From JAAZNV01 sp035358315 (GTDB lineage Bacteria > Patescibacteriota > WWE3 > UBA101185 > UBA10185): DNA of 17,383 nt. The notes beneath the pieces are model-generated. The model searched no databases. It had not been told where the DNA came from and saw only the letters and a program-made list of their open reading frames with translations. Made by a program: the position numbers and the translations under genes. Within the stretch, counting starts at the first letter, position 1; each line of letters opens with the position of its first letter. Shown in pieces: positions 7,401 through 15,335 of the stretch. Where the stretch lies: NCBI GenBank assembly GCA_035358315.1, contig DAOPPB010000014.1, positions 1 through 17,383 on the forward strand. Direction: 5' to 3'.

Positions 7401-8499
7401 AAACTCACTTGATGCGTATAACGCTGATGAAATACCCGACTCGGCGCTAGAATTATATAAGGCATTCAGAGATCCGTATTCTACTGATTTATCCCTAATG
7501 CCTGCCGCTTGGGTAAGCGTATCTTCATCGCTAAGCGAAACAGAACCCGACGTTTCTCTTAGAAAAGATTGGCCGGGAATCGGCTCCGGAGTAAATTTCC
7601 TTATAAGAGCGCAATTCGGACAACCCCATGTATTCGGTACCCACGAACTGGAACCGATGTATATTCATTGCGAAAATGATATTCTTGGATCAAAGGGAGA
7701 GTGGGATGACAAAAAAACATGCGGGTTTGAAACACTTCCCAACCCGGAGGTCCTGGATATTAAGGGCTTAGAAAAATACTACGAAGATATGGAAACCCAC
7801 CCGTGCGATTTAGGAAACTCTTCAAAATGTGAGGAACTTATCTTGGGAAATTCCGATTCAGGAAAACCTCTAAAATTTTCAAAAACATTTAAGCTCATAT
7901 TGAACCTGGCAGGAAATAAATTTGATGTGGAACCGGCAGCAATATTGGCTTACATGCACCGTACAGGAGCGGATAAAAAATATTCCTACTATTGGAGCGA
8001 AGAGGGAGAAGATGATTTGAAAAAAATAACATTACCGTGGTATGGCGCATTCAACTTCTGCGACGATCTTGAACCTGTAGCTCAACCGCCTTACGAATGG
8101 AAACTTGTATGGTTTTCGGAAAGATTAATATCAAATGCTCTCACCCACCAATCTCCCAGCAATGCCTTAAACGAGTTGGCGCCGGGAAGGCAAAGAACGG
8201 CAAGCAGATGTAATTTTTTGGACTCCACCTACGCACTGGCATCTTCTATAGCTGAAAATTTCAGAGATTATAAGATGGTTGACGGAAAAAAAGAATTTTT
8301 TCAAATCAGCTGCGCAGACCAAAAATGGGGTGATGAAAAAATCGGAAACATAATGAGAGAATCGCTGGGAATACAATATAATCAGGTGCCGATGGAACTG
8401 TATGAAAAGATGGAAAAAGCAGGAAGTGATAAGGCGTTTCCGGCCAACGAGTTTTCTTCTATGGAATACCAGGAAATCTGGAACGCCTGCAAAGATTAG
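4462..8499 (+). CDS. Very large secreted Cys-containing protein of the secretion island
   Basis: The product has 1345 residues and I recognise no named family. A signal peptide occupies residues 1-26 (KKIF, hydrophobic core, end at V-S-A). No later membrane segment is visible, so the protein should be secreted or held by other means. Residues about 54-197 look like a prealbumin/Cna-B-type beta-sandwich (GVSVYLYECD, then STNEDGMFHLV), common in surface proteins. A long, probably structured middle is rich in Tyr, Trp, Asn and Pro. A Cys-rich stretch (about 825-955) follows. The C-terminal part (about 1143-1345) starts with NLAGNKFDVEPAAILAYMHR, faintly like the opening helices of a lytic transglycosylase but with Thr where the catalytic Glu would be expected. 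Its stop (TAG) faces the end of the VirB6-like gene 38 bases away. An adhesin, tip or wall-associated role is inferred from context. Confidence 0.88.
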   Translation: MKKIFKPVLAIFLILILADRTLKVSAERVEKSDPVERLSTKLLEDNCPEPGDPNLISICGSVRQATAQPMVLMDGTTIPDVSQVPVKGVSVYLYECDNTSRTCKRDGLLVHPFSSTSTNEDGMFHLVARKLENNWPYKYKNQYKYQDTPVDETDEEVNITNQSKKRYLVFKCGDYFQGIHIIPSYTNLTNIIHEVNCPKEYLMMGDEFTYVPPLIQFDFIGGVKLANQMGIEPDGYYPEQTAEHIDTNGDDIYEGVRTAVQAYYEKYANERNQSVPIILKGGDPRFTMPLEGSPKLEALKETLIPFGLKNLSDLVPTQGAYWSKDCAIKYGDPWNNYCKPGDYQKELYTDEKFTTAHLLPNIPPTYSIIYYRPLEIRNEISAYYQDYDDIAKYLGLMFSNCVGDVYKRKWGSTPNPDEKPTYPDCEDLKKCNMALNPNGNTNSLTANGPAQALMDPYALKTLQEEMIPDIPVCMIEGEEKPVLLSQIQRPDQYFCEKYDTATEKGMRLCDNGAYWNNYYLTNLGNNNNTLKWGLAAENEDDSYPWNVEKDGSNLNANSFKAKEEGKGVPQAEGVAATAGSGDRAGNNSMRAALTITASGTGASSVEALTNFIAQPFEDEKTKKEISDGIPYYVSSRPAAWGEFSKTNKNEEAVITSGSADQNILDNYFFNNEMECEECGNQHYPGADLSGQIKVEGGKEGGSRTPTEGLYLTDPALRRLDYLHDPNLSQFLLYWKYDILDSAISISTGHSYIDWTMTKVKGAPDNIGDIILSLINFIKQYGRKEIKTFADRNPESLINTERETNNEVIAFGFEVNESNFETLFKCPGYPWYEHPAGAWGNQKCYPWHSTNECSTYRGDCGGASRTCRVDICTKALYVETYHCNGIEDKPYNHEFKEKEGTRTKCSEEVFKTCLYDGKANGHKARPIATCVGKPEGDYSEPIQIEDYCTVSEAGPNMCDGDILREAEVNVNSQAINETKDLNSLDAYNADEIPDSALELYKAFRDPYSTDLSLMPAAWVSVSSSLSETEPDVSLRKDWPGIGSGVNFLIRAQFGQPHVFGTHELEPMYIHCENDILGSKGEWDDKKTCGFETLPNPEVLDIKGLEKYYEDMETHPCDLGNSSKCEELILGNSDSGKPLKFSKTFKLILNLAGNKFDVEPAAILAYMHRTGADKKYSYYWSEEGEDDLKKITLPWYGAFNFCDDLEPVAQPPYEWKLVWFSERLISNALTHQSPSNALNELAPGRQRTASRCNFLDSTYALASSIAENFRDYKMVDGKKEFFQISCADQKWGDEKIGNIMRESLGIQYNQVPMELYEKMEKAGSDKAFPANEFSSMEYQEIWNACKD

Positions 8500-8537
8500 A
8501 TTAAAAATAAATTTGGAAGTTGAATTTTATCTACCTG

Positions 8538-9974
8538 CTATTTTCTCTTCTTTCCACCACCAAACAACTCATCAACTTTTCCCTCCATTCCCATACCCAT
8601 TCCGAAACCAAATATCACAACCAAAAGCGGTGCGATTACAGAAATAACAACTCCCCAGCCCCCGGTTTCCCCGGTTCCCATTGAATATGCAGTAGATATT
8701 TGTATTCCAACCACCAATGTCAAAGGTATTACAACACCCATACCGAACAAAGTAAGTGCATATTTTGCCATTCTGGTAAACCAGTTGCCTATTGCAGTAT
8801 CATTTCCCGGAACCGCGCCCAAAGCGAATTCCAACGGGGCGGTAACAATGGAAAATGACATTTTTATATACACAATAAGAACTTTAAAATACAAAATTAT
8901 TTTTGCTAAACCTAAAAGAAGACTCATTATAAGAGCTACGATCATGTAACTTAACCCCCCTGTAGATGTATTCAAGGTGTCAGCAATCAGAGCTATGCTA
9001 AGCGTCCCGCTTGCAAATGCATCGGCATTTGGCATACCGGTCATTAATTTAAAAACAAGCGGAAAAGCTCCTCTATAAAGACCAAAACCAATTGATGTTA
9101 TTGTCGCCCCTATAGGATAACTAAATATAATGAGAACAATCGCAATAACTATTTTAGGGAGAGCATATTGAACACTCACCACAAGCTGAGAATTAACTTT
9201 TTTTCTCATAACTATCATAAGTCCGGCATATAAAAGAACCACGGAGATAAGTCCCAAAGCTACTCTGAGCGAAAGCCGCCAAATACTATACATAGCGGCA
9301 ACTACCGGAAGATTTTTATAAGCTTCTCCTCCTCTACTTTGCGCCAACGCGTGTCCTACAACGGGGATTTTCCCAACCGATCGATCCCAATAATATGCTA
9401 AATTAACCGGAAGCGGTTCTTTCCGGGAGAAACCCTCCAGTTTCGTACCCATACCAATTAAACTTCCTTCGATTGATCTTTTATACACAGAAAGAGGAGA
9501 TGAAGCAGAGCCCGTACCTCCACCACTTTCCTCGCCGCTACCCTCAGTACCAATATATGAAACCAAAGGCTTGCACATATTTTCTATGTATTCATCATAA
9601 TCACTCTGATCGCCAGATGGGGCGCAGTAAGAAGTTTCAGGAGGATTTTCTCCTCCCGGAGGAACCCACCAATTGCCACCGCCGCTAGCCTTCATCATCT
9701 CGTCTTTCACATATTTTTGGCACATTATAACTTTGTTTGGAGAAGCACCGTTCGTAGTGGTAAAGAGACTAACTACAGACGCATTTAAAGTATTTTGAAG
9801 AGTTCTTTGAATATCCAATGAAAAATTTGCTGAACTTGTATCATAAGCAGCCATCTCAGGATTGCAACCAACACTTGGTGAAGCATCTACAGCAACGGCA
9901 ACATGAGGAAAAACCACCAAAACGGAAATAACAAAGCAAACAGCTACATAAACCGGTTTAAAATATTTTTTCAT
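8538..9974 (-). CDS. VirB6/TrbL-like polytopic membrane protein of a type IV secretion system
   Basis: The product has 478 residues. A signal peptide (about 1-28) is followed by an extracytoplasmic region (30-225) with four cysteines and a Gly/Ser/Glu-rich linker near 145-158. Then come several membrane helices, roughly 235-256, 270-298, 340-370, 403-427 and 438-462. The C-terminus is glycine-rich and basic (GGGKKRK). Signal peptide, soluble outer domain and a cluster of five to six helices match VirB6/TrbL-type inner-membrane channel proteins, which connect the secretion ATPases with the pilus. Assignment rests on architecture and context rather than on a diagnostic motif. The gene is divergent from the wall-hydrolase gene (70-base gap) and convergent with the 1345-codon gene. 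The stop is TAG. No clear Shine-Dalgarno sequence is seen. Confidence 0.75.
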   Translation of the reverse strand: MKKYFKPVYVAVCFVISVLVVFPHVAVAVDASPSVGCNPEMAAYDTSSANFSLDIQRTLQNTLNASVVSLFTTTNGASPNKVIMCQKYVKDEMMKASGGGNWWVPPGGENPPETSYCAPSGDQSDYDEYIENMCKPLVSYIGTEGSGEESGGGTGSASSPLSVYKRSIEGSLIGMGTKLEGFSRKEPLPVNLAYYWDRSVGKIPVVGHALAQSRGGEAYKNLPVVAAMYSIWRLSLRVALGLISVVLLYAGLMIVMRKKVNSQLVVSVQYALPKIVIAIVLIIFSYPIGATITSIGFGLYRGAFPLVFKLMTGMPNADAFASGTLSIALIADTLNTSTGGLSYMIVALIMSLLLGLAKIILYFKVLIVYIKMSFSIVTAPLEFALGAVPGNDTAIGNWFTRMAKYALTLFGMGVVIPLTLVVGIQISTAYSMGTGETGGWGVVISVIAPLLVVIFGFGMGMGMEGKVDELFGGGKKRK

Positions 9975-10002
9975 TCTAAAAGAAAATATCTAAATACTAA
10001 TT

Positions 10003-10037
10003 AACTATTATAGAATAGTTTTAAATATTATAGAATA
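10003..10037. promoter_or_regulatory. Operator-like inverted repeat and duplicated box between divergent genes
   Basis: A perfect inverted repeat, AACTATT-ATAG-AATAGTT (10003-10020), lies in the 70-base gap between the VirB6-like and wall-hydrolase genes. Its core TATTATAGAATA is repeated exactly 20 bases later (10026-10037). Each copy contains TATAAT on the minus strand and TAGAAT on the plus strand, so both could act as -10 boxes in opposite directions. A shared control point for the two genes is plausible. Low base complexity makes chance possible. Confidence 0.45.
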
Positions 10038-10044
10038 ATTAAGT

Positions 10045-13000
10045 ATGGCAAACAATCCTCTATATCCGGGCTACTCGCCCAGAAAAAAAGACAACATGTC
10101 CACAAACCCGCTCTATCCCGGTTATTACACAGGAAAAAGAATGCCCAAAAGAAAAACTCCTTCCCGATATGTAAAACCGATTGAATATAGTTTTGACAAT
10201 GTGGAGAAGCAGGTCGATGAAATAGCCAAAGAAGTTGTTAATATACCTTTGGGACCAAAGTGGGTTGCAAACAGGATAGTGGACGACTGGAAACAACAAT
10301 ATAAGGTAAGCGTTTCACCGACATCTGAAATTGATGTCACCGAGCTCGATGATTTTGCAACAGAGGATTTGGCAGGAGCTACCACAACACTCAGTTTAAA
10401 TCCTGAGGATTGGGGAGTCGGGAAAAAAGAAGGGTTTGAGAAAGCAAAAAAACAAGCGGTAAAAACCATCAAAAGCTGGATTAAAGAAGCAACCGGTGTT
10501 GACACTGAAAATATATTGAAGAGCAACTTCTCCGACATTCAAAATGCTACTAATGAAAAACTCTGGACCGAGGCATTCGGTTATGGAGAAGAAAAAGCGG
10601 GGTTTTCAGAAAAATTAGCAGCAAGGGCAATAGCAGACAGAACAACCGCCCGATTCAAAAACGTAAGAGAGGGTTTACAAAAAGGAGAAAATCCGCTGAG
10701 TGTAAAGGGCGTAGTGGCAACGGAAATAAAGGAGGATGGCAGAACTGTAATTCACAGAGATCTTTATGCCAACACCGTAAAGTCCGCGGCCGAGTTTGAA
10801 AAAAATAAAGATAACAGAAAAGACAGGGATTCAACCCACAGAGGATTTCTTTCCAACGCATTAAAGGCGACAGATATTGAAATTCTGGATCATTACAGAA
10901 AGGGGGAAAGCAGTGTATTAGCTAAACACAGTGGGGCGATAGAGTTTTTTGACACAAGGGTAAAAACACTTGAAACCATAGAAGGTATTCAAAAACAAAT
11001 GGGGGAGACAACGAAAGGTTTAACAAAGAGTTTAATCAAAAAAGACGACAGCATAAAAAAGGAAGCCCTTGACAAAGCATTTAATGAGCTAAAAAAATCC
11101 GAAGGTAAGCTCGCAGAATACAACCAAAGAGCCAGAGATCTTGCTAATAAAGGAATTCCCCAAAAAGAAGTAGATAAGTTTTTAGCTGAAACAGAAAAAT
11201 ACCAGAAACACATAGAAGAATTAAAAGAAAATATCATCAAAGCTCAGGAAGGAAAAATGGGTCTGCGACAGGCTATCAAAACATTAAGCGGACCCACTCC
11301 TGATAAAAACTTCAACAAAAGAACAACAGTACGCGACAGCCTGGGAGGAAATTTAAGAAAAAGCTTGGAGGAGAGCGTTTATAGCAAAAAGGATTTTGAA
11401 ATCGGAAGTGTACTGAACGATAGAGACTTGCTATCAGAAGGAATAGATTTAAGAGCAAAAAGATTGGTACCGGCAATGTACCAACTAAGACAGGATAGGA
11501 TTCAATACGCGACAAAGGAAATATTGGACACATTTGATAAGGGCGGGATAGGCGGATTGGCAGAAGCATACGCTTGGAAAGCAATAAAAAACAGGGCCCC
11601 CGCGGTACTGGAACACGTTACTTCCGGAGGAATAGCTGGGGAGTGGTTAAAAAAGAAAAATTATTTCGGATTAAAAATTGATGAGGAGGGTGGTAGAGGA
11701 ATAGCCTGGCTGGATGAAAACCCGCCTATAAAAAAGGTTGAGCGCTTTGAAAGAAGGTACGGTTACAATGTAGACGTAAAACTTGATCAAAGAATAGTAG
11801 GCCTAGCCGGTGCAAAAAAGATAAACATCAGCGGCAAAGAAGCTCAGGAATACTTTAAAATTCTAAATAACGATAAATTTAAGACATTTAAGCTTGGTGA
11901 CAAAGACGATGCAACTTTGTTCTCCCGACTTCTAAACAATGATCGAAGCGATGACGCAATGGAAAAATTGTCACAGAAATTATTTGGAAAGAAATTATCG
12001 GAACTACAGGAAGGCGATAACGATGAAATAAAAAAGTTCCTGGAACAATTGGAAAAATCAGGAAAATGGATCGAAGGGAAAGGAATTAGGCTACTTCCAA
12101 AACAAATCGCAAGCGACGAAGAACCGCTAAAACCGGTGCTGGTCGATGAAAATAATGTGGCGTTTATCTTATTCAAAAATATTTTTGATAAAAACAATTC
12201 TTTAAACGACGGGTACAAATTAACCGATAGAAAATATATTGGAAGATTAGAAAAAATAAATAACAAGCTCCAGAGTCTCCAAAAATGGTGGAATAAAACA
12301 TTTATAGCTAAGTTTATAAGAACTGCACAGAATTGGTCAAAGGTAATTTCTCAAAAAATAGTAGCACTAGCCTCAAAACTAATATCCAAGGTAATTGGAG
12401 GTCTCACTGCATCCACAGGAGTTCTGGCAGCATTGGCTCCCGTAATAAGAGCAGTTGCCGAAAAGACAATTCAGAAAGCTCTTGATTACGGAGCCGCCCT
12501 TGTCAAAGGTATTTTCAAAATGGACTTCAAGGATTTTGATAAAATGTTGCAGGCAGATTTCAAAAAAATTGCGCAGTCGTGTTTGGTGGTGCTCTCATGT
12601 TTAGTAATTCTGTTTCTCCCGGTTATTCTTTTATTTGGGGTAATATTCACGACAGTATCGCCGATTGATGTCAGCAGAAAAAACGACGAGGGATATGGAT
12701 ATGCCGCTGCCGGAGGCGGGGAACCGGACATGAGAGTGTTCGGGTGTAATATGTGTACGGGAGATCTGATTTACTATAATCAATGTGATCCAGAGTGGGC
12801 GACCCACCCTACTAACCCCGAAGCCCCAATAGATCCAGACACAGATTTATGTAGCGTTGGGTGCTTTGTAACTTCTATAGCCATGGTGTACACACACTTT
12901 GGAACACAATATAAACCACCAGACATCTCTAATAAAGTAGATGGGGTTGATGATAGATTTAACGGTGCCACCGCCTATATAAAAAACCATGAGGTGGTGG

Positions 13001-13917
13001 GTACCGAAGTGACCACACTGGGTACCGGAGTAAATGATATGGTATCATTTTTTTCTAATCACCCTGGAGGGATAATAATCTTAAAGATTCATGTTAATGA
13101 TAACCCCGATGATCCCGGGACTCAACATTTTGTCGTGATATCAGGATATGATGGAAGTGATTTCATTATGCAAGACCCTGCTAAAGGACCCGACATGCGT
13201 TTACGTGCGGCTTATCCGGAGAACCCCTTGGAAGTGGCATATGGATACTACATGGAAGACAACGACGGAAAAGGATGCATGATAGGATCTGACTGCGATG
13301 ATACTAAAACATACAGTTGCGGCTGGGGAGAAGAAGAATTAAGCAACGAGCTATGCGGAACCGACACCGATCAGACAAGCGATATTGCTAAAACTGCTCT
13401 GGAAATAGCATGTGATTTAAAACCGGGCTTCGGCTGTCTCTTCAATAAACCTGATTTTTGCAAAATGAGCAAAGAATATTCTTATGACGGAATATATAGA
13501 ATTTGGGATCAGGATCTATATGATCAATTAGACGGAGCGTGGAGTGAAGATTTACACAACTACGAACACGCTTTATTCTGGTGCACCTGGTTAGTTAGAA
13601 AATCATATACAAAAGTGTACGGAGGTGAGATGGAAAGATTGGATTTAAGAGCCAACTCAATGTGCGACCAAATTGAAAATGGGGAACTTGGTCTTACAAA
13701 GATTGATAACAATATTGACGATGTAGCTCCCGGCGATATTGTTTGTTTTGAAAAAGAACATGTGGGGATTGTATGGTCGGTATCAGGGAGAGATTACATC
13801 ACAACGATTGAGAGCAATAGCGGTGGAGATCGTCCGAATGGAACAAAGTTTACTTACAATGCAAATGCTGAAAACGGACGTCTTGAGCAGATAAGGTTTT
13901 TCGGTAGAAAGAGATAG
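10045..13917 (+). CDS. Membrane-anchored wall hydrolase with C39-like and CHAP-like domains
   Basis: The product has 1290 residues. The N-terminus carries a duplicated NPLYPGY motif (residues 4-10 and 21-27). A long charged, helical, probably cytoplasmic region follows, with likely coiled coil near 300-420. An amphipathic or hydrophobic stretch (about 780-815) precedes a clear membrane helix (about 847-872). Outside lies a C39-like peptidase domain: Y-x-Q-C-D-P-x-W-A, then C940 in G-C-F-V-T-S-I-A-M, H1028 in Q-H-F-V-V-I-S-G-Y-D, D1044 in Q-D-P. A CHAP-like domain closes the protein: C1180 in F-W-C-T-W-L, P-G-D-I-V, H1239 in E-H-V-G-I-V, then E1256/N1258. Domains of these types often cut peptidoglycan peptides, so this is the likely counterpart of VirB1, opening the wall for the secretion apparatus. 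The start is nearly leaderless if the TAGAAT at 10031 is the -10 box. The stop is TAG. Confidence 0.87.
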   Translation: MANNPLYPGYSPRKKDNMSTNPLYPGYYTGKRMPKRKTPSRYVKPIEYSFDNVEKQVDEIAKEVVNIPLGPKWVANRIVDDWKQQYKVSVSPTSEIDVTELDDFATEDLAGATTTLSLNPEDWGVGKKEGFEKAKKQAVKTIKSWIKEATGVDTENILKSNFSDIQNATNEKLWTEAFGYGEEKAGFSEKLAARAIADRTTARFKNVREGLQKGENPLSVKGVVATEIKEDGRTVIHRDLYANTVKSAAEFEKNKDNRKDRDSTHRGFLSNALKATDIEILDHYRKGESSVLAKHSGAIEFFDTRVKTLETIEGIQKQMGETTKGLTKSLIKKDDSIKKEALDKAFNELKKSEGKLAEYNQRARDLANKGIPQKEVDKFLAETEKYQKHIEELKENIIKAQEGKMGLRQAIKTLSGPTPDKNFNKRTTVRDSLGGNLRKSLEESVYSKKDFEIGSVLNDRDLLSEGIDLRAKRLVPAMYQLRQDRIQYATKEILDTFDKGGIGGLAEAYAWKAIKNRAPAVLEHVTSGGIAGEWLKKKNYFGLKIDEEGGRGIAWLDENPPIKKVERFERRYGYNVDVKLDQRIVGLAGAKKINISGKEAQEYFKILNNDKFKTFKLGDKDDATLFSRLLNNDRSDDAMEKLSQKLFGKKLSELQEGDNDEIKKFLEQLEKSGKWIEGKGIRLLPKQIASDEEPLKPVLVDENNVAFILFKNIFDKNNSLNDGYKLTDRKYIGRLEKINNKLQSLQKWWNKTFIAKFIRTAQNWSKVISQKIVALASKLISKVIGGLTASTGVLAALAPVIRAVAEKTIQKALDYGAALVKGIFKMDFKDFDKMLQADFKKIAQSCLVVLSCLVILFLPVILLFGVIFTTVSPIDVSRKNDEGYGYAAAGGGEPDMRVFGCNMCTGDLIYYNQCDPEWATHPTNPEAPIDPDTDLCSVGCFVTSIAMVYTHFGTQYKPPDISNKVDGVDDRFNGATAYIKNHEVVGTEVTTLGTGVNDMVSFFSNHPGGIIILKIHVNDNPDDPGTQHFVVISGYDGSDFIMQDPAKGPDMRLRAAYPENPLEVAYGYYMEDNDGKGCMIGSDCDDTKTYSCGWGEEELSNELCGTDTDQTSDIAKTALEIACDLKPGFGCLFNKPDFCKMSKEYSYDGIYRIWDQDLYDQLDGAWSEDLHNYEHALFWCTWLVRKSYTKVYGGEMERLDLRANSMCDQIENGELGLTKIDNNIDDVAPGDIVCFEKEHVGIVWSVSGRDYITTIESNSGGDRPNGTKFTYNANAENGRLEQIRFFGRKR

Positions 13918-13944
13918 GGTAAAATATATTAAATAAATGAAAAA

Positions 13945-14451
13945 ATGAAAATAAAACAGGAAACACTGAAAAAAATAGAATATGCTGTTGTTTTTATTTT
14001 GATTGTTCTTTTTATAGTTGCGTTAATGAAAAACAACAAAAACCGTACTTCAAAACCTTCTGAATATGAAACGACGCACGAACCCGGGCAAATGGACGGA
14101 CAGGGTCCACAAGGAGGAACACCACCCGCAGGTTCTATTTTTCCCGGCGGAGGAGGTACCCTAGCGGGAAACAGCAGCCCGGCAGCCGCTAACGAAGATT
14201 GGGAGCATGCACAATATTGGAAAGAAATATACAGTAAATATCCATGGTACTCAAAACTTCCGATAGAAAAAGATGGCTACAGAATAATTTGGGATTTGGA
14301 AAAACAATCTTTCAGAATAAGATTAAAAATAAGTGAAAATAGCCCACAAGAAGAAAAGAACGCGCTGATAAATCAGGCTATAGACGATATTGAGGATATT
14401 ACAGGAGAACCCATAGATAAAAGCCCTTATTATGTCCTTTACGAAGAGTAG
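13945..14451 (+). CDS. Small single-helix anchored protein of the secretion island
   Basis: The product has 168 residues and I do not recognise a named family. A short basic N-terminus (MKIKQETLKK) is followed by one membrane helix (about 12-29). A Gly/Pro/Ser-rich flexible linker comes next (about 35-90), then a compact C-terminal domain (about 93-168) containing YPWYSKLPIEKDGYRIIWDL and a charged helix. The layout predicts a short cytoplasmic tail and an extracytoplasmic domain held on a spacer. It follows the wall-hydrolase gene by 27 bases on the same strand, so co-transcription is likely. An accessory or structural role in the same apparatus is inferred from position only. No strong Shine-Dalgarno sequence is visible. 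The stop is TAG and lies 41 bases from the end of the opposing pilin gene. Confidence 0.82.
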   Translation: MKIKQETLKKIEYAVVFILIVLFIVALMKNNKNRTSKPSEYETTHEPGQMDGQGPQGGTPPAGSIFPGGGGTLAGNSSPAAANEDWEHAQYWKEIYSKYPWYSKLPIEKDGYRIIWDLEKQSFRIRLKISENSPQEEKNALINQAIDDIEDITGEPIDKSPYYVLYEE

Positions 14452-14492
14452 AGCATAGGAAAAGCTATCCGAGTAAGATTAAATTACTTAGG

Positions 14493-14960
14493 CTAGGGAG
14501 TTGTGTTTGAGCTTTCCGTAGATATAGTAACAAGTTCAGTTATAGCATCAAAAACCTTTCCAAGAAGACCGCCAAATCCCGGGGCACTAATTCCCAAAAC
14601 ACCGGAGACGAGAGAATAGATCACAAAAACCAAAACTATTATCAAAAAACCGTAGATAGCATAAGTTATGGTTCCCTTTGCACCCTGAAGACCTTCCGGA
14701 TTTCCCGCGGCCAAAGACCCTTTTATTATTGAGTAAGCCAACATTATAACCAAAATAGCAGCGGCAGCGGCCATAAATAAACCAACCACTCTTAGGACTA
14801 TGGTTTCTAAACCACCAAGATATGGGGGTGTTTCCAGTGTAGGATCGAACCAGTTATTACCATCGTCTGCCGCAAAAACGTAAAAACACATTGACAAGAG
14901 CATAAATATTGGTAACAAGTTCTTAAATAATTGTTCAAGGAAAAAAAGGTTTTTTTTCAT
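14493..14960 (-). CDS. VirB2/TrbC-like pilin, longest of the small ones
   Basis: The product has 155 residues. A signal peptide (1-30, ending F-Y-V-F-A) precedes a short outer segment and two membrane helices (about 55-79 and 98-122). The loop between them reads LAAGNPEGLQGAK, a divergent form of the T-S-x-G-D-P loop of its three upstream neighbours. A further amphipathic helix (about 128-147) and a Ser/Thr-rich tail follow. Two helices joined by a short polar loop, with a cleavable leader, are the plan of VirB2/TrbC pilin subunits. The start lies three bases after the stop of the preceding pilin gene, so the two are probably translated from one message. It is last in the four-gene minus-strand set. 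The stop is TAG. Confidence 0.8.
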   Translation of the reverse strand: MKKNLFFLEQLFKNLLPIFMLLSMCFYVFAADDGNNWFDPTLETPPYLGGLETIVLRVVGLFMAAAAAILVIMLAYSIIKGSLAAGNPEGLQGAKGTITYAIYGFLIIVLVFVIYSLVSGVLGISAPGFGGLLGKVFDAITELVTISTESSNTTP

Positions 14961-14963
14961 ATC

Positions 14964-15269
14964 TTATAAAAAGGGGGCCTCGTTTAAACCGAGCAACTTC
15001 AACAAAACCACCTTAAAAGCCTGCAGGAGAAAGGCCGCTACCATTCCCACACCGGACCACACCATTGCGTCCCGTGGTTCCTTTATTGCTTTTGGATCCC
15101 CCCTACTGGTAATAAGCTGTATAAACGAGTAGGCAAACATAACAAAAGAAATCCCAAAAGCCACAAAAGTCACAATATTAACGGCCCGGGTTACCCAGCC
15201 TCCGATATCGGATCCACCATTCGCCGGCAAGCCATTAATTGAATTTTCCAGGATATCGCTATAATTCAT
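14964..15269 (-). CDS. VirB2/TrbC-like pilin, short form
   Basis: The product has 101 residues from the ATG at 15269. An in-frame GTG two codons earlier is possible, but AGGTGG sits directly before this ATG. There is no cleavable signal peptide. A short N-terminal amphipathic part precedes two membrane helices (about 28-50 and 69-93). Their joining loop contains TSRGDP (54-59), the hallmark shared with the neighbouring pilins, and the second helix ends in L-L-G-L like its paralogues. It probably encodes a subunit of the secretion pilus or channel. It is the third of four pilin genes, with 66 bases before it and three bases after it. The stop is TAA. Confidence 0.8.
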   Translation of the reverse strand: MNYSDILENSINGLPANGGSDIGGWVTRAVNIVTFVAFGISFVMFAYSFIQLITSRGDPKAIKEPRDAMVWSGVGMVAAFLLQAFKVVLLKLLGLNEAPFL

Positions 15270-15335
15270 AACCACCTAATAGAAAATCGGACTTTATCAC
15301 CATCACCCCAACCTAATTATTTGTGCACACTAAAT

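Noticed and set aside
10125..12266. Several minus-strand frames of 70-140 codons inside the wall-hydrolase gene
   Set aside because: They are antisense shadows rich in Ser, Phe and Leu, overlap a single long gene with clear domains, and show no start signals.
4462..13917. Reassigned TGA codons (code 25 or 4)
   Set aside because: Two genes of about 1300 codons contain no in-frame TGA, which would be very unlikely if TGA were a common sense codon.
14452..14492. A shared terminator between the convergent anchored-protein and pilin genes
   Set aside because: Only short imperfect inverted repeats (for example AGTAA/TTACT) without T-tracts are present.
15270..15275. GTG start for the short pilin, two codons before the ATG
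   Set aside because: The AGGTGG ribosome-binding sequence overlaps this GTG, so it cannot serve it. The ATG at 15269 fits better.
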